From Oasisia sp. SBJ-2009 (taxonomy: Eukaryota; Annelida; Polychaeta; Sabellida; Siboglinidae): DNA of 64,000 nucleotides. The position numbers and the translations under genes were made by a program. The notes beneath the pieces were generated by a model. That model ran no database searches and was not told the origin of the DNA. It saw only the letters and a program-made list of their open reading frames with translations. The DNA is taken from the NCBI GenBank assembly GCA_964017155.1, contig OZ024860.1, positions 50,083,583 through 50,147,582 of the forward strand, read 5' to 3'. Shown here in pieces: positions 48,945 through 60,883 of this stretch (position 1 is its first letter; the number at the start of each line of letters is the position of its first letter).

Positions 48945-49106
48945 ACGCGCATGCGCAGAAACGTCAATCGGAACGGTTTTAACGGTGGGTGCCGCGGGGT
49001 GGGAAAAGTAAACATCCCGCATAGCAACCAAGGTCGTATCTGACTCGCGCATGCGCAGAAACGTCAATCGGAAAGGATTTAACGCCGGAAAAACGTAAGC
49101 GCTACA
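48945..49106 (-). repeat. Right terminal region: two inverted subterminal repeats
   Basis: Inverse of the left end: blocks at about 48945-48987 and 49044-49106 contain GCGCATGCGCA (48947-48957; 49047-49057) followed by GAAACGTCAATCGGAA. Only the outer block keeps the terminal AAAACGTAAGCGCTACA. About 60 bp of unrelated GC-rich sequence separates them. Confidence 0.85.
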
Positions 49107-49621
49107 TCACCACAAAAATACTGTGTCGTCACGACAATACGGTAGACGCGCCATTTACCTTCCTAGCAACGTCAGATTTCAAGATGGCGACGCCTTTGAT
49201 CTAGGCAAACTGGGGGGGGGGGCGCTTTCTTCCACTTTCTACTTCGTTCTTTCAATGTTTTACTTGCGCTAGCCTATTTCTCAATAAGATACACACATAG
49301 GACTACAGTTGTGTTATGGTACAACGGCCTGTGCGACATTCGGGTACTTTTTATGCACGATGCAAGTCAATGTGCGTGGTGTATAATACCGATAAGATTC
49401 AACAATGTCAGATTCTCTCCACTGATTTTTAGACCAAATATATCAGGCCTGTTGCGTTCGCGCGTATTAAAACCACTACACTACCCTACCCGCGCCTCTC
49501 GTAATGTAGTTTCAAACGTAGGAGCAATTGAGGTTGGCTTGCATTCTACGCAAGTGTCTAATTCTTGTCGGAAATGGAACAGAATATTCATATTCTTGTT
49601 CTCATTCACAGTACACTGTAT

Positions 49622-51279
49622 AGATTTAACAAGATTTAACAAGATTGCCACCTAGAGAATCAACTCTAGATGGCAGGTGGACAAGGAAGCCGTTTGGCTT
49701 ATCGAGAGTCCAACCTATCTATCTAAGTATACCCCGCCTGTCTTAGGTGTATGTCAATTTTATTTTTCAATATATTAACACTACTAGCACCTACACAATC
49801 AGCTGATAATATGTTCCATTCGTTTACTATTCTTTGTGAAAATGAAAATTGTCTAATATCTAGTCTACACTGCTTCTTTGCTAATGTAACTCCATGTCCT
49901 CTAGTCCTTCTATCTTCCTTGACCGTGAAAAAAAATATTTCTGTCAATATTTTCATACCCATTCAATATTTTAAGAACCTCAATCTGATCTCCTCTCAAT
50001 CTTCTGGTTTCTAATGTTGTTAGACCACATTCCTTTAGACGCATTTCATAACTAATATTCCTGAGTTTTGGTATCATTTTTGTTGCTCTCCTTTGTACTC
50101 TTTCTAGCATATCAATATCCTTCTTGCGATATGGCCTCCATGCTTGTATACAATATTCTAAATGAGGCCTAACTATTGTTTTATAAAGCGGTATTATTAG
50201 TTCTTTTTCTTTGTACACTATATTTCGCCTAATTAATCCAAGAATTTGGTTTCCCTTCGCTGCTGCAATTCCACACTGCTCTGATACCTTCATGTCAGCA
50301 CTAATGGTTAACCCTAAGTCCTTTTCCTTTACAGTAGTATTTAGTACACTACCACCCATTGTATATTGTGCATTTTCATTCCCATGTCCTGTCTGGAGGC
50401 ACTTACACTTTCCAAAGTTAAACAGCATTTGCCATTTCTCAGACCATTCTATCAACTTATTAAGATCATCTTGTAAATGCTGTCTATCTGCATCACTTTT
50501 AATTTTCCTAAACACTTTTGTGTCATCCGCAAACTTCAACACCTTGCTTGTTATGTCATCATCCAAATCATTGATATATATTAAGAATAAAATAGGTCCC
50601 AATACTGATCCTTGCGGTACTCCACTCAAAACAGATTTCCAATTTGAAACCTCCCCATCAACTACTACTCCTTGTCTTCTATCAATAAGCCATTTTTCTA
50701 TCCAGTTAATCATACCATTTCCTATGCCATGGGCCTTTAGTTTAAGTAGTAATCTTTGGTGTGGCACTTTGTCAAAGGCTTTTTTAAAATCTTAGTAGAT
50801 TATATCTACTGGTAATCCCTCATCTACCCACTTTGTCACATCTTCCAAAAAACATAACATATTTGTTAAGCATGACCTCGCTTTTAAAAACCCATGTTGA
50901 GATGTGTTTATCAATTTATTTTTAATAAGAAAATCAACCAAGTGATCTTTAATTAGTCTTTCTAATAGATTGCAAATCACCGATGTTAAACTCACTGGTC
51001 TATAGTTATCTGACTTGTTTCTTGAACCATTTTTAAATAATGGTATAATGTTTGCTTCTTTCCATTCTAATGGAACTATTCCCTCCTCTAATGACAAATT
51101 GAACATTGTCGCAAGCGGTATGCTGATTTGATCTACAATTTCCAGCAGTAATTTGGGAGGAATCCCATCCACTCCTGGTGATTTATTATCCTTCATATCT
51201 CTTATTTTCATAGCTACCATTTTTGGGGTTACAGTTAGTTGTCCTAAATAGTCACACTCTCTCCCTTCGAACTTAGTAT
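49622..51279 (-). mobile_element. CR1-like LINE insertion, copy 4 (5'-truncated)
   Basis: Same insertion point and ends as copies 1-3 and 5, in the right part of monomer 11. The right junction reads CTTAGTATAGCATACG, a private variant. Confidence 0.92.
49723..51220 (-). pseudogene. Reverse transcriptase of CR1-like LINE, copy 4 (stop and frameshift)
   Basis: A private TAA at 50792-50794 replaces the Leu of motif A (IIYLDF), directly next to the catalytic Asp. The rest, with GVPQGSVLGP and FADDTKVF, is open from there to the 8-A run near 49929, where the frame shifts before the final ~70 codons. No endonuclease. Confidence 0.9.
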
Positions 51280-53524
51280 AGCATACGTATATACCACTAT
51301 TGGATGAGTTGTCTCAATGTCTCAAGCAGCTTTCCACCTATGCCTAGGCAAATAGAAATCTGGACAGTATCTAATTTAACATTCGTACTGCTGAGCTTCA
51401 AACTACTACACTCAACGACAGAAGTTCCCTTCACTGTGTTGGCAATCTACTCTCTGCGATCTAGAACTCTAACACGTGTTAACGGCGACGCCACGAGGGC
51501 TGCATGCAGGCTGCGCAAAGATGTATCTGAAGCATTATATGCCATTCCTAGCGATACAAGACGTTCGTTCGCATACAGATTTACTCTGTAGTGTAATACT
51601 CTATGTAGGATGTACACTGTGTGTAGCTAGCTCAACATCAATGATTATATGATGCGACCATTGCCTGTTAGTTGCTTTGTGGTTTCGTTTTCATATTGAA
51701 CTGGCGACATGTCTGCTCTTTGGTTTCAGGTCTTCCTATTTGAGTCCGAAGTGTGAGCAGCGACACAGACCCTCTGAGAATGCGACGCGCGAGTAGTGGT
51801 GAACGCCACGCAAGTCTAGTATATAATTTCGTCGTTGTCTGGGTAGCTTGGAACAACCTTTGTTTTCTCGTATGGCTCTTCGCCATCAATGTTATGTCTA
51901 GCTTTTCGCGTTACCTGTTTGTCGGCATAGCGCTGAAGACATGGCCAAAGAGCTGGCCTGTTGGCACTGATCACTGTAGCGTATGCTATTGTTTCCAAGG
52001 CAATATACCAACATATGTATTCGATCTCCGTCACTACCTAGATACAAATCTGCGTGCCGAGAAACGTGTGACTGCAATAAATATTGGTCTCAAAACATCG
52101 AGTGACCTCTACACTTGTCTTAGAAGGAAGACATGTCAAATGCGTACCCTTGAGTTACACTATTGCAAAGAATAAGGCACTTGTGTAGGTTGGTTTTGCA
52201 TGCTGATTCCTAAGTATTCTGTTTCCAGTCGAGATGAATGCGTTGTGCTGGCTGTCGTGACGGTCAAAGAATCATCAACTCAACTGTATTGAGTAGGTGT
52301 ATGTGTTCATGCGAGAATGTGTGTGGCATTCGCCGCGCGAATGGTGTATCAATATCAATGTTAAGATACTTTCCGCGGTGCGATCTCGGCCTCTTACACA
52401 AGTTTCGTTTCATGTGCATTATTTTGCATCATATTTTGACATTACTTCCCTTGAAATACATCATATAGCGTGAACAATAGCTCGATCAATCGTCTGAGTA
52501 AAACGTTTCGATTGTGAGAACTGCAACAGCAAAACTAATGTCCACTCGCACTAGCTGTGATACCTATATCGATCTCATGCTATCGCTGATTTAATTCTCC
52601 CAGTGATCGGCCTACATTATCATCTACCTCAACATGTTATATAAATATAATAACTTGATAACAACTAGGCTTCACCCACTGTCGAATGACTGTTCCGCGT
52701 CGCCAGTCTTCACATCATCGGGCCTGGTCTGTCAATAATGCTGCCAGAAGTATTCGGCCATGTGTCGCTGTATCTTCAACGGGGGCAGACACCTAAGAAA
52801 AAACAATAAAAGAGCGTTACAATGTGCACGGTGTCTAAGAAAATTGAAACCAGCAGGCTCAATTCTTACATATGCCCACATTCCTTCACCCCACTGGCGT
52901 CAAAGACGCAGATCCCACCGCGATGCGGTCGAGATTACACTAAAGAAACTGCCATATGTCGCCAGCATCCGGCTGCGCGGCACAGTAATGGCGGCAAACC
53001 GGAAGACACGCCACAACAATACTGTGTCGTCACGACAATACGGTAGACGCGCCATTTACCTTCCTAGCAACGTCAGATTTCAAGATGGCGACGCCTTTGA
53101 TCTAGGCAAACTGGGGAGGGGGGGGCGCTTTCTTCCACTTTCTACTTCGTTCTTTCAATGTATTACTTGCGCTAGCCTATTTCTCAATAAGATACACACA
53201 TAGGACTACAGTTGTATTATGGTACAACGGCCTGTGCGACATTCGGGTACTTTTTATGCACGATGCAAATCAATGTGCGTGGTGTATAATACCGATAAGA
53301 TTCAACAATGTCAGATTCTCTCCACTGATTTTTAGACCAAATATATCAGGCCTGTTGCGTTCGCGCGTATTAAAACCACTACACTACCCTACCCGCGCCT
53401 CTCGTAATGTAGTTTCAAACGTAGGAGCAATTGAGGTTGGCTTGCATTCTACGCAAGTGTCTAATTCTTGTCGGAAATGGAACAGAATATTCAAATTCTT
53501 GTTCTCATTCACAGTACACTGTAT

Positions 53525-55181
53525 AGATTTAACAAGATTTAACAAGATTGCCACCTAGAGAATCAACTCTAGATGGCAGGTGGACAAGGAAGCCGTTTGG
53601 CTTATCGAGAGTCCAACCTATCTATATAAGTATACCCCGCCCGTCTTAGGTATATGTCAATTTTATTTTTAAATATATTAACACTACTAGCATCTACACA
53701 ATCAGCTGATAATCTGTTCCATTCGTTTACTATTCTTTGTGAAAATGAAAATGTTCTAATATCTAGTCTACACTGCTTCTTTGCTAATGTAACTCCATGT
53801 CCTCTAGTCCTTCTATCTTCCTTGACCGTGAAAAAAATATTTCTGTCAATATTTTCATACCCATTCAATATTTTAAAAACCTCAATCTGATCTCCTCTCA
53901 ATCTTCTGGTTTCTAGTGTTGTTAGACCACATTCTTTTAGACGCATTTCATAACTAATATTCCTGAGTTTTGGTATCATTTTTGTTGCTCTCCTTTGTAC
54001 TCTTTCTAGCATATCAATATCCTTCTTGCGATATGGCCTCCATGCTTGTATACAATATTCTAAATGAGGCCTAACTATTGTTTTATAAAGCGGTATTATT
54101 AGTTCTTTTTCTTTGTACACTATATTTCGCCTAATTAATCCAATAATTTGGTTTCCCTTCGCTGCTGCAATTCCACACTGCTCTGAAACCTTCAAGTCAG
54201 CACTAATGGTTAACCCTAAGTCCTTTTCCTTTACAGTACTATTTAGTACAGTACCACCCATTGTATATTGTGCATTTTCATTCCCATGTCCTGTGTGGAG
54301 GCACTTACACTTTCCAAACTTAAACAGCATTTGCCATTTCTCAGACCATTCTATCAACTTATTAAGATCATCTTGTAAATGCTGTCTATCTGCATCACTT
54401 TTAATTTTCCTAAACACTTTTGTGTCATCCGCAAACTTCAACACCTTGCTTGTTATGTCATCATCCAAATCATTGATATATATTAAGAATAAAATAGGTC
54501 CCAATACTGATCCTTGCGGTACTCCACTCAAAACAGATTTCCAATTTGAAACCTCCCCATCAACTACTACTCCTTGTCTTCTATCAATAAGCCATTTTTC
54601 TATCCAGTTAATCATACCATTTCCTATGCCATGGGCCTTTAGTTTAAGTAGTAATCTTTGTTGTGGCACTTTGTCAAAGGCTTTTTTTAAATCTAAGTAG
54701 ATTATATCTACTGGTAATCCCTCATCTACCCACTTTGTCACATCTTCCAAAAAACATAACATATTTGTTAAGCATGACCTCGCTTTTAAAAACCCATGTT
54801 GAGATGTGTTTATCAATTTATTTTTAATAAGAAAATCAACCAAGTGATCTTTAATTAGTCTTTCTAATAGTTTGCAAATCACCGATGTTAAACTCACTGG
54901 TCTATAGTTATCATACTTGTTTCTTGAACCATTTTTAAATAATGGTACAATGTTTGCTTCTTTCCATTATAATGGAACTATTCCCTCCTCTAATGACAAA
55001 TTGAACATTGTCGCAAGCGGTATGCTGATTTGATCTACAATTTCCAGTAGTAATTTGGGAGGAATCCCATCCACTCCTGGTGATTTATTATCCTTCATAT
55101 CTCTTATTTTCATCGCTACCATTTTTGGGGTTACAGTTAGTTGTCCTAAATATTCACACTCTCTCCCTTCGAACTTAGTAT
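53525..55181 (-). mobile_element. CR1-like LINE insertion, copy 5 (5'-truncated)
   Basis: Same site. This is the most diverged copy, sharing some variants with copy 0 (AATAGTTTGCAAATC instead of AATAGATTGC). Confidence 0.92.
53602..55116 (-). pseudogene. Reverse transcriptase of CR1-like LINE, copy 5 (stop codon)
   Basis: A TAA at 54967-54969 replaces the Glu in the block reading VPLEWK elsewhere. From there to 53602 the frame is open for ~455 codons including motif A (YLDLKKAFD, Leu for Phe), motif B, FADD and the whole C-terminal domain, helped by the 7-A run. It shows the family's natural C-terminus, running ~10 codons past the other copies. Confidence 0.9.
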
Positions 55182-55557
55182 ATGATACGTATATACCACT
55201 ATTGGATGAGTTGTCTCAATGTCTCAATCAGCTTTCCACCTATGCCTAGGCAAATAGAAGTCTGGACAGTATCTAATTTAACATTCGTACTGCTGAGCTT
55301 CAAACTACTACACTCAACGACAGAAGTTCCCTTCATTGTGTTGGCAATCTACTCTCTGCGATTTGGAACTCTAAAACGTGTTAAAGGCGACGCCACGAGG
55401 GCTGTATGCAGGCTGCGCAAAGATGTATCTGAAGTATTATATGCCATTCCAAGCGATACAAGACGTTCGTCCGCATACAGATTTACTCTGTAGTGTAATA
55501 CTCTATGTAGGATGTACACCGTGTGTAGCTAGCTCGACATCAATGATTATATGATGC

Positions 55558-57811
55558 GACCATTGCCTGTTAGTTACTTTGTGATTTCGTTTTCAAATTG
55601 AACTGGCGACATGTCTGCTCTTTGGTTTCAGGTCTTCCTATTTGAGTCCGAAGTGTGAGCAGCGACACAGACCCTCTGAGAATGCGACGCTCGAGTAGTG
55701 GTGAACCCCACGCATGTCTAGTATATAATTTCGTCTTTGTCTGGGTAGCTTGGAACAACCTTTGTTTTCTCGTATGGCTCTTCGCCATCAATGTTATGTC
55801 TAGCTTTTCGCGTTACCTGTTTGTCGCCATAGTGCTCAAGACATGGCCAAAGAGCTGGCCTGTTGGCACTGATCACTGTAGCATATGCTATTGTTTCCAA
55901 GGCAATATATCAACATATGTATTCGATCTCCGTCACTACCTAGATATAAATCTGCGTGCCGAGAAACGTGTGACTGCAATAAATATAGGTCTCAAAACAT
56001 CGAGTGATCTCTACACTTGTCTTAGAAGGAAGACATGTCAAATGCATACCCTTGAGTTACACTATTGCAAAGAATGAGGCACCTGTGTAGGTTGGTTTTG
56101 CATGCTGATTCCTAAGTATGCTGTTTCCAGTCGAGATGAATGCGTTGTGCTGGCTGTCGTGACGGTCAATGAATCATCAACTCAACTGTATTGAGTGGGT
56201 GTATGTGTGCATGCGAGAATGTGTGTGACATTCGCAGCGCGAATGGTACTTATGCATATCAATGTTAAGATACTTTCCGCGGTGCGATATCGGCCTCTTA
56301 CACAAGTTTCGTTTCATGTGCATTATTTTGCATCATATTTTGACATTACTTCTCTTGAAATACATCATATAGCGTGAACAATAGCTCGATCAATCGTCTG
56401 AGTAAAACGTTTCGATTGTGAGAACTGCAACATCAAAACTAATGTCCACTCGCACTAGCTGTGATACCTATATCGATGTCATGCTATCGTTGATATAATT
56501 CTCCCAGTGATCGGCCTACATTATCATCTACCTCAACATGTTATATAAATAAAATAACTTGATAAAAACAAGGCTTCACCCACTGTCGAATGACTGTTCC
56601 GCGTCGCCAGTCTTCACATCATCGGGCCTGGTCGGTCAGTAATGTTTCGAGAAGTCGTCGGCCATGTGTCTCTGTATCTTCACCGGGGGCAAACACCTGA
56701 GAAAAAACAATAAAAGAGCGTTACAGTGTGCACGGTGTCTAAGAAAATTGAAACCAGCAGGCTCAATTCTTACATATGCCCACATTCCTTCACCCCACTG
56801 GCGTTAAAGACGCAAATCCCACCGCGATGCAGTCGAGGTTACACTAAAGAAACTGTCATCTGTCGCCAGCATCCGGCTGCGCGGCACAGTAATGGTGGCA
56901 AACCGGAAGACGCGCCACAACAATACTGTGTCGTCACGACAATACGGTAGACGCGCCATTTACGTTCCTGGCGACGTCAGATTTCAAGATGGCGACGCCT
57001 TTGATCTAGGCAAACTGGGGAGGTGGGGGGGGGGGGCGCTTTCTTCCACTTTCTACTTCGTTCTTTCAATGTTTTACTTGCGCTAGCCTATTTCTCAATA
57101 AGGTACACACATAGGATTATAGTTGTATTATGGTACAACGGCCTGTGCGACATTCGGGTACTTTTTATGCACGATGCAAGTCAATGTGCGTGGCGTATAA
57201 CACCGATTAGATTCAACAATGTCAGACTCTCTCCACTGATTTTTAGACCAAATATATCAGGTATGTTGCGTTCGCGCGTATTAAAACCACTACACTCCCC
57301 TACCCGCGCCTCTCGTAATGAAGTTTCAAACGTAGGAGCAATTTAGGTTGGCTTGCATTCTACGCAAGTGCCTAATTCTTGTCGGAAATGGAACAAAATT
57401 GTCATATTCTTGTTCTCATTCACAGTACACTGTATATGATATGTTTATACCACTATTCGATGAGTTGTCTCAATGTCTCAATCAGCTTTCCACCTATGCC
57501 TAGGCAAATAGAGGTCTGGACAGTATCTAATTTAACATTCGTACTACTGAGCTTCTAACTACTACACTCAACGACAGAAGTTCCCTTCATTGTGTTGGCA
57601 ATCTACTCTCTGCGATCTGGAACTCTAAAACGTGTTAACAGCGACGCCACGAGGGCTGTATGCAGGCTGCGCAAAGATGCATCTGAAGCATTATATGCCA
57701 TTCCAAGCGATACAAGACGTTCGTTCGCATACAGATTTACTGTGTTGTGTAATACTCTATGTAGGATGTACACTGTGTGTAGCTAGCTCAACATCAATGA
57801 TTATATGATGC
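55558..57811. repeat. Monomer 13, 2254 bp, type B', uninterrupted
   Basis: B' markers (ACCGATTAGATTC with GACTCTCTCC). The G-run is expanded and carries an inserted T (GGGGAGGTGGGG), shared with monomer 14. Confidence 0.96.
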
Positions 57812-60037
57812 GACCATTGCCTGTTAGTTGCTTTGTGGTTTCGTTTTCATATTGAACTGGCGACATATCTGCTCTTTGGTTTCAGGTCTTCCTATTTGAG
57901 TCCGAAGTGTGAGCAGCGACACAAACCCCCTGAGAATGCGACGCGCGAGTAGTGGTGAACCCCACGCATGTCTAGTATATAATTTCGTCGTCGTCTGGGT
58001 AGCTTGGAACAACCTTTCTTTTCTCGTATGGCTCTTCGCCATCAATGTTATGTCTAGCTTTTCGCGTTACCTGTTTTTCGGCATAGCGTTCAAGACATGG
58101 CGAAAGGGTTGGCCTATTGGCACTGATCACTGTAGCATATGCTATTGTTTCCAAGGCAATATACCAACATATGTATTCGATCTCCGTCACTACCTAGATA
58201 CAAATCTGCGTGCCGAGAAACGTGTGACTGCAATCAATATTGGTCTCAAAACATCGAGTGATCTCTACACTTGTCTTAGAAGGAAGACATGTCAAATGCA
58301 TACCCTTGAGTTACACTATTGCAAAGAATGAGGCACTTGTGTAGGTTGGTTTTGCATACTGATTCCTAAGTATGCTGTTTCCAGTCGAGATAAATGCGTT
58401 ATGCTGCCTGTCATGACGGTCAAAGAATCATCAACTCAACTGTATTGAGTGGGTGTATGTGTGCATGCGAGAATGTGTGTGGCATTCGTTAAGATACTTT
58501 CCGCGGTGCGATCTCGGCCTCTTACACAAGTTTCGTTTCATGTGCATTATTTTGCATCATATTTTGACATTACTTCTCTTGAAATACATCATATAGCGTG
58601 AACAATAGCTCGATCAATCGTCTGAGTAAAACGTTTCGATTGTGAGAACTGCAACATCAAAACTAATGTCCACTCGCACTAGCTGTGATACCTATATCGA
58701 TGTCATGCTATCGTTGATATAAGTATCCCAGTGATCGGCCTACATTATCATCTACCTCAACATGTTATATAAATAAAATAACTTGATAAAAACAAGGCTT
58801 CACCCACTGTCGAATGACTGTTCCGTGTCGCCAGTCTTCACATCATCGGGCCTGGTCGGTCAGTAATGTTTCCAGAAGTCGTCGGCCATGTGTCTCTGTA
58901 TCTTCACCGGGGACAAACACCTGAGAAAAAACAATAAAAGAGCGTTACAGTGTGCACGGTGTCTAAGAAAATTGAAACCAGCAGGCTCAATTCTTACATA
59001 TGCCCATATTCCTTCACCCCACTGGCGTTAAAGACGCAAATCCCACCGCGATGCAGTCGAGGTTACACTAAAGAAACTGGCATCTGTCGCCAGCATCCGG
59101 CTGCGCGGCACAGTAATGGTGGCAAACCGGAAGACGCGCCACAACAATACTGTGTCGTCACGACAATACGATAGACGCGCCATTTACGTTCCTGGCGACG
59201 TCAGATTTCAAGATGGCGACGCCTTTGATCTAGGCAAACTGGGGAGGTGGGGGGGGGGGGGGCGCTTTCTTCCACTTTCTACTTCGTTCTTTCAATGTTT
59301 TACTTGCGCTAGCCTATTTCTCAATAAGGTACACACATAGGATTACAGTTGTATTATGGTACAACGGCCTGTGCGACATTCGGGTACTTTTTATGCACGA
59401 TGCAAGTCAATGTGCGTGGCGTATAACACCGATTAGATTCAACAATGTCAGACTCTCTCCACTGATTTTTAGACCAAATATATCAGGTATGTTGCGTTCG
59501 CGCGTATTAAAACCACTACACTACCCTACCCGCGCCTCTCGTAATGAAGTTTCAAACGTAGGAGCAATTTAGGTTGGCTTGCATTCTACGCAAGTGCCTA
59601 ATTCTTGTCGGAAATGGAACAAAATAGTCATATTCTTGTTCTCATTCACAGTACACTGTATATGATATGTTTATACCACTATTCGATGAGTTGTCTCAAT
59701 GTCTCAATCAGCTTTCCACCTATGCCTAGGCAAATAGAGGTCTGGACAGTATCTAATTTAACATTCGTACTGCTGAGCTTCTAACTAGTACACTCAACGA
59801 CAGAAGTTCCCTTCATTGTGTTGGCAATCTACTCTCTGCGATCTGGAACTCTAAAACGTGTTAACAGCGACGCCACGAGGGCTGTATGCAGGCTGCGCAA
59901 AGATGCATCTGAAGCATTATATGCCATTCCAAGCGATACAAGACGTTCGTTCGCATACAGATTTAATGTGTAGTGTAATACTCTATGTAGGATGTACACT
60001 GTGTGTAGCTAGCTCAACATCAATGATTATATGATGC
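57812..60037. repeat. Monomer 14, 2226 bp, type B', with a ~30 bp deletion
   Basis: Very similar to monomer 13. GGCATTCG joins TTAAGATAC near 58488, lacking ~30 bp present in every other monomer. Its G-run is among the longest in the array. Confidence 0.95.
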
Positions 60038-60883
60038 GACCATTGCCTGTTAGTTGCTTTGTGGTTTCGTTTTCATATTGAACTGGCGACATGTCTGCTC
60101 TTTGGTTTCATGTCTTCCTATTTGAGTCCGAAGGGTGAGCAGCGACACAAACCCCCTGAGAATGCGACGCGCGAGTAGTGGTGAACCCCACGCATGTCTA
60201 GTATATAATTTCGTCGTCTGGGTAGCTTGGAACAACCTTTCTTTTCTCGTATGGCTCTTCGCCATCAATGTTATGTCTAGCTTTTCGCGTTACCTGTTTG
60301 TCGGCATAGCGCTCAAGACATGGCCAAAGGGCTGGCCTATTGGCACTGATCACTGTAGCATATGCTATTGTTTCCAAGGCAATATACCAACATATGTATT
60401 CGATCTCCGTCACTACCTAGATACAAATCTGCGTGCCGAGAAACGTGTGACTGCAATAAATATTGGTCTCAAAACATCGAGTGATCTTTACACTTGTCTT
60501 ATAAGGAAGACATGTCAAATGCGTACCCTTGAGTTACACTATTGCAAAGAATGAGGCACTTGTGTAGGTTGGTTTTCCATGCTGATTCCTAAGTATGCTG
60601 TTTCCAGTCGAGATGAATGCGTTGTGCTGGCTGTCATGACGGTCAAAGAATCATCAACTCAACTGTATTGAGTGGGTGTATGTGTGCATGCGAGAATGTG
60701 TGTGGCATTCGCCGCGCAAATGGTGCTTATGCATATCAATGTTAAGATACTTTCCGCGGTGCGATCTCGGCCTCTTACACAAGTTTCATTTCATGTGCAT
60801 TATTTTGCATCATATTTTGACATTACTTCTCTTGAAATACGTCATATGGCGTGAACAATAGCTCGATCAATCGTCTGAGTAAA
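60038..60883. repeat. Monomer 15 (partial), right end of the array
   Basis: The first ~846 bp of a monomer. Identity stops at GAGTAAAAC where other monomers continue GTTTCGATTG. No transposon end is evident at the break. Confidence 0.93.

Larger units (their letters stand above)
32447..49106. mobile_element. Nested transposon complex with Ginger-like ends (no transposase seen)
   Basis: The ends are inverted: TGTCGCGCTTAC on the left at 32447 and, read inward on the other strand from 49106, TGTAGCGCTTAC. Flanking 4-mers are TCGC (32443-32446) and TCAC (49107-49110), a near-perfect 4 bp target duplication. Termini of the form TGTNR with 4 bp duplications are described for Ginger DNA transposons; the family assignment is inference. 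Removing the nested Ngaro and LINE copies leaves only ~1.5 kb, so the carrier was probably a short non-autonomous element. No integrase-like frame was found. Confidence 0.7.
28741..51655. repeat. Monomer 11, expanded to 22.9 kb by three insertions
   Basis: Monomer sequence survives at 28741-29339, 31690-32446, 49107-49621 and 51280-51655. These sum to ~2247 bp, exactly one monomer, in the right order and without loss. The rest is an L2-type LINE, the Ginger-like nested complex and a CR1-like copy. Confidence 0.95.
51656..55557. repeat. Monomer 12, 3902 bp, type A with CR1-like insertion
   Basis: Type-A markers at the insert (ATACCGATAAGATTC). The left part shares ACCTTCCTAGCAACGTCAG with the remnant right of the transposon complex in monomer 11, suggesting the two are closely related units. 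Confidence 0.95.
1..60883. repeat. Tandem array (satellite-like) of a ~2.25 kb monomer, 16 monomers in window
   Basis: A fixed landmark (GACCATTGCCTGTTAG) recurs at 1089, 3542, 7442, 11349, 15253, 17504, 19752, 22002, 24250, 26495, 28741, 51656, 55558, 57812 and 60038, always in the same orientation and always with the same order of flanking sequence. Uninterrupted monomers are 2245-2251 bp; larger spacings are fully explained by insertions. Monomers are near-identical over their whole length apart from scattered substitutions and a G-run of variable length. The array enters from the left edge and ends abruptly at about 60883. Monomer borders used below are arbitrary, set at this landmark. 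Seen directly; that the array spread by unequal crossing-over or conversion is inference. Confidence 0.97.

Noticed and set aside
5997..54700. Plus-strand ~195-codon frames opposite the CR1-like RT
   Set aside because: They are the antisense shadow of a real RT frame and their copies are conserved only because the whole insert is.
1186..60554. Recurrent ~140-codon frames in the monomers (for example 1186-1608, 26592-27014, 51753-52175)
   Set aside because: They begin with GTG or TTG, not ATG, are cut by stops in several monomers (near 15719, 17833, 24430), and differences between copies mostly change residues. No domain recognised.
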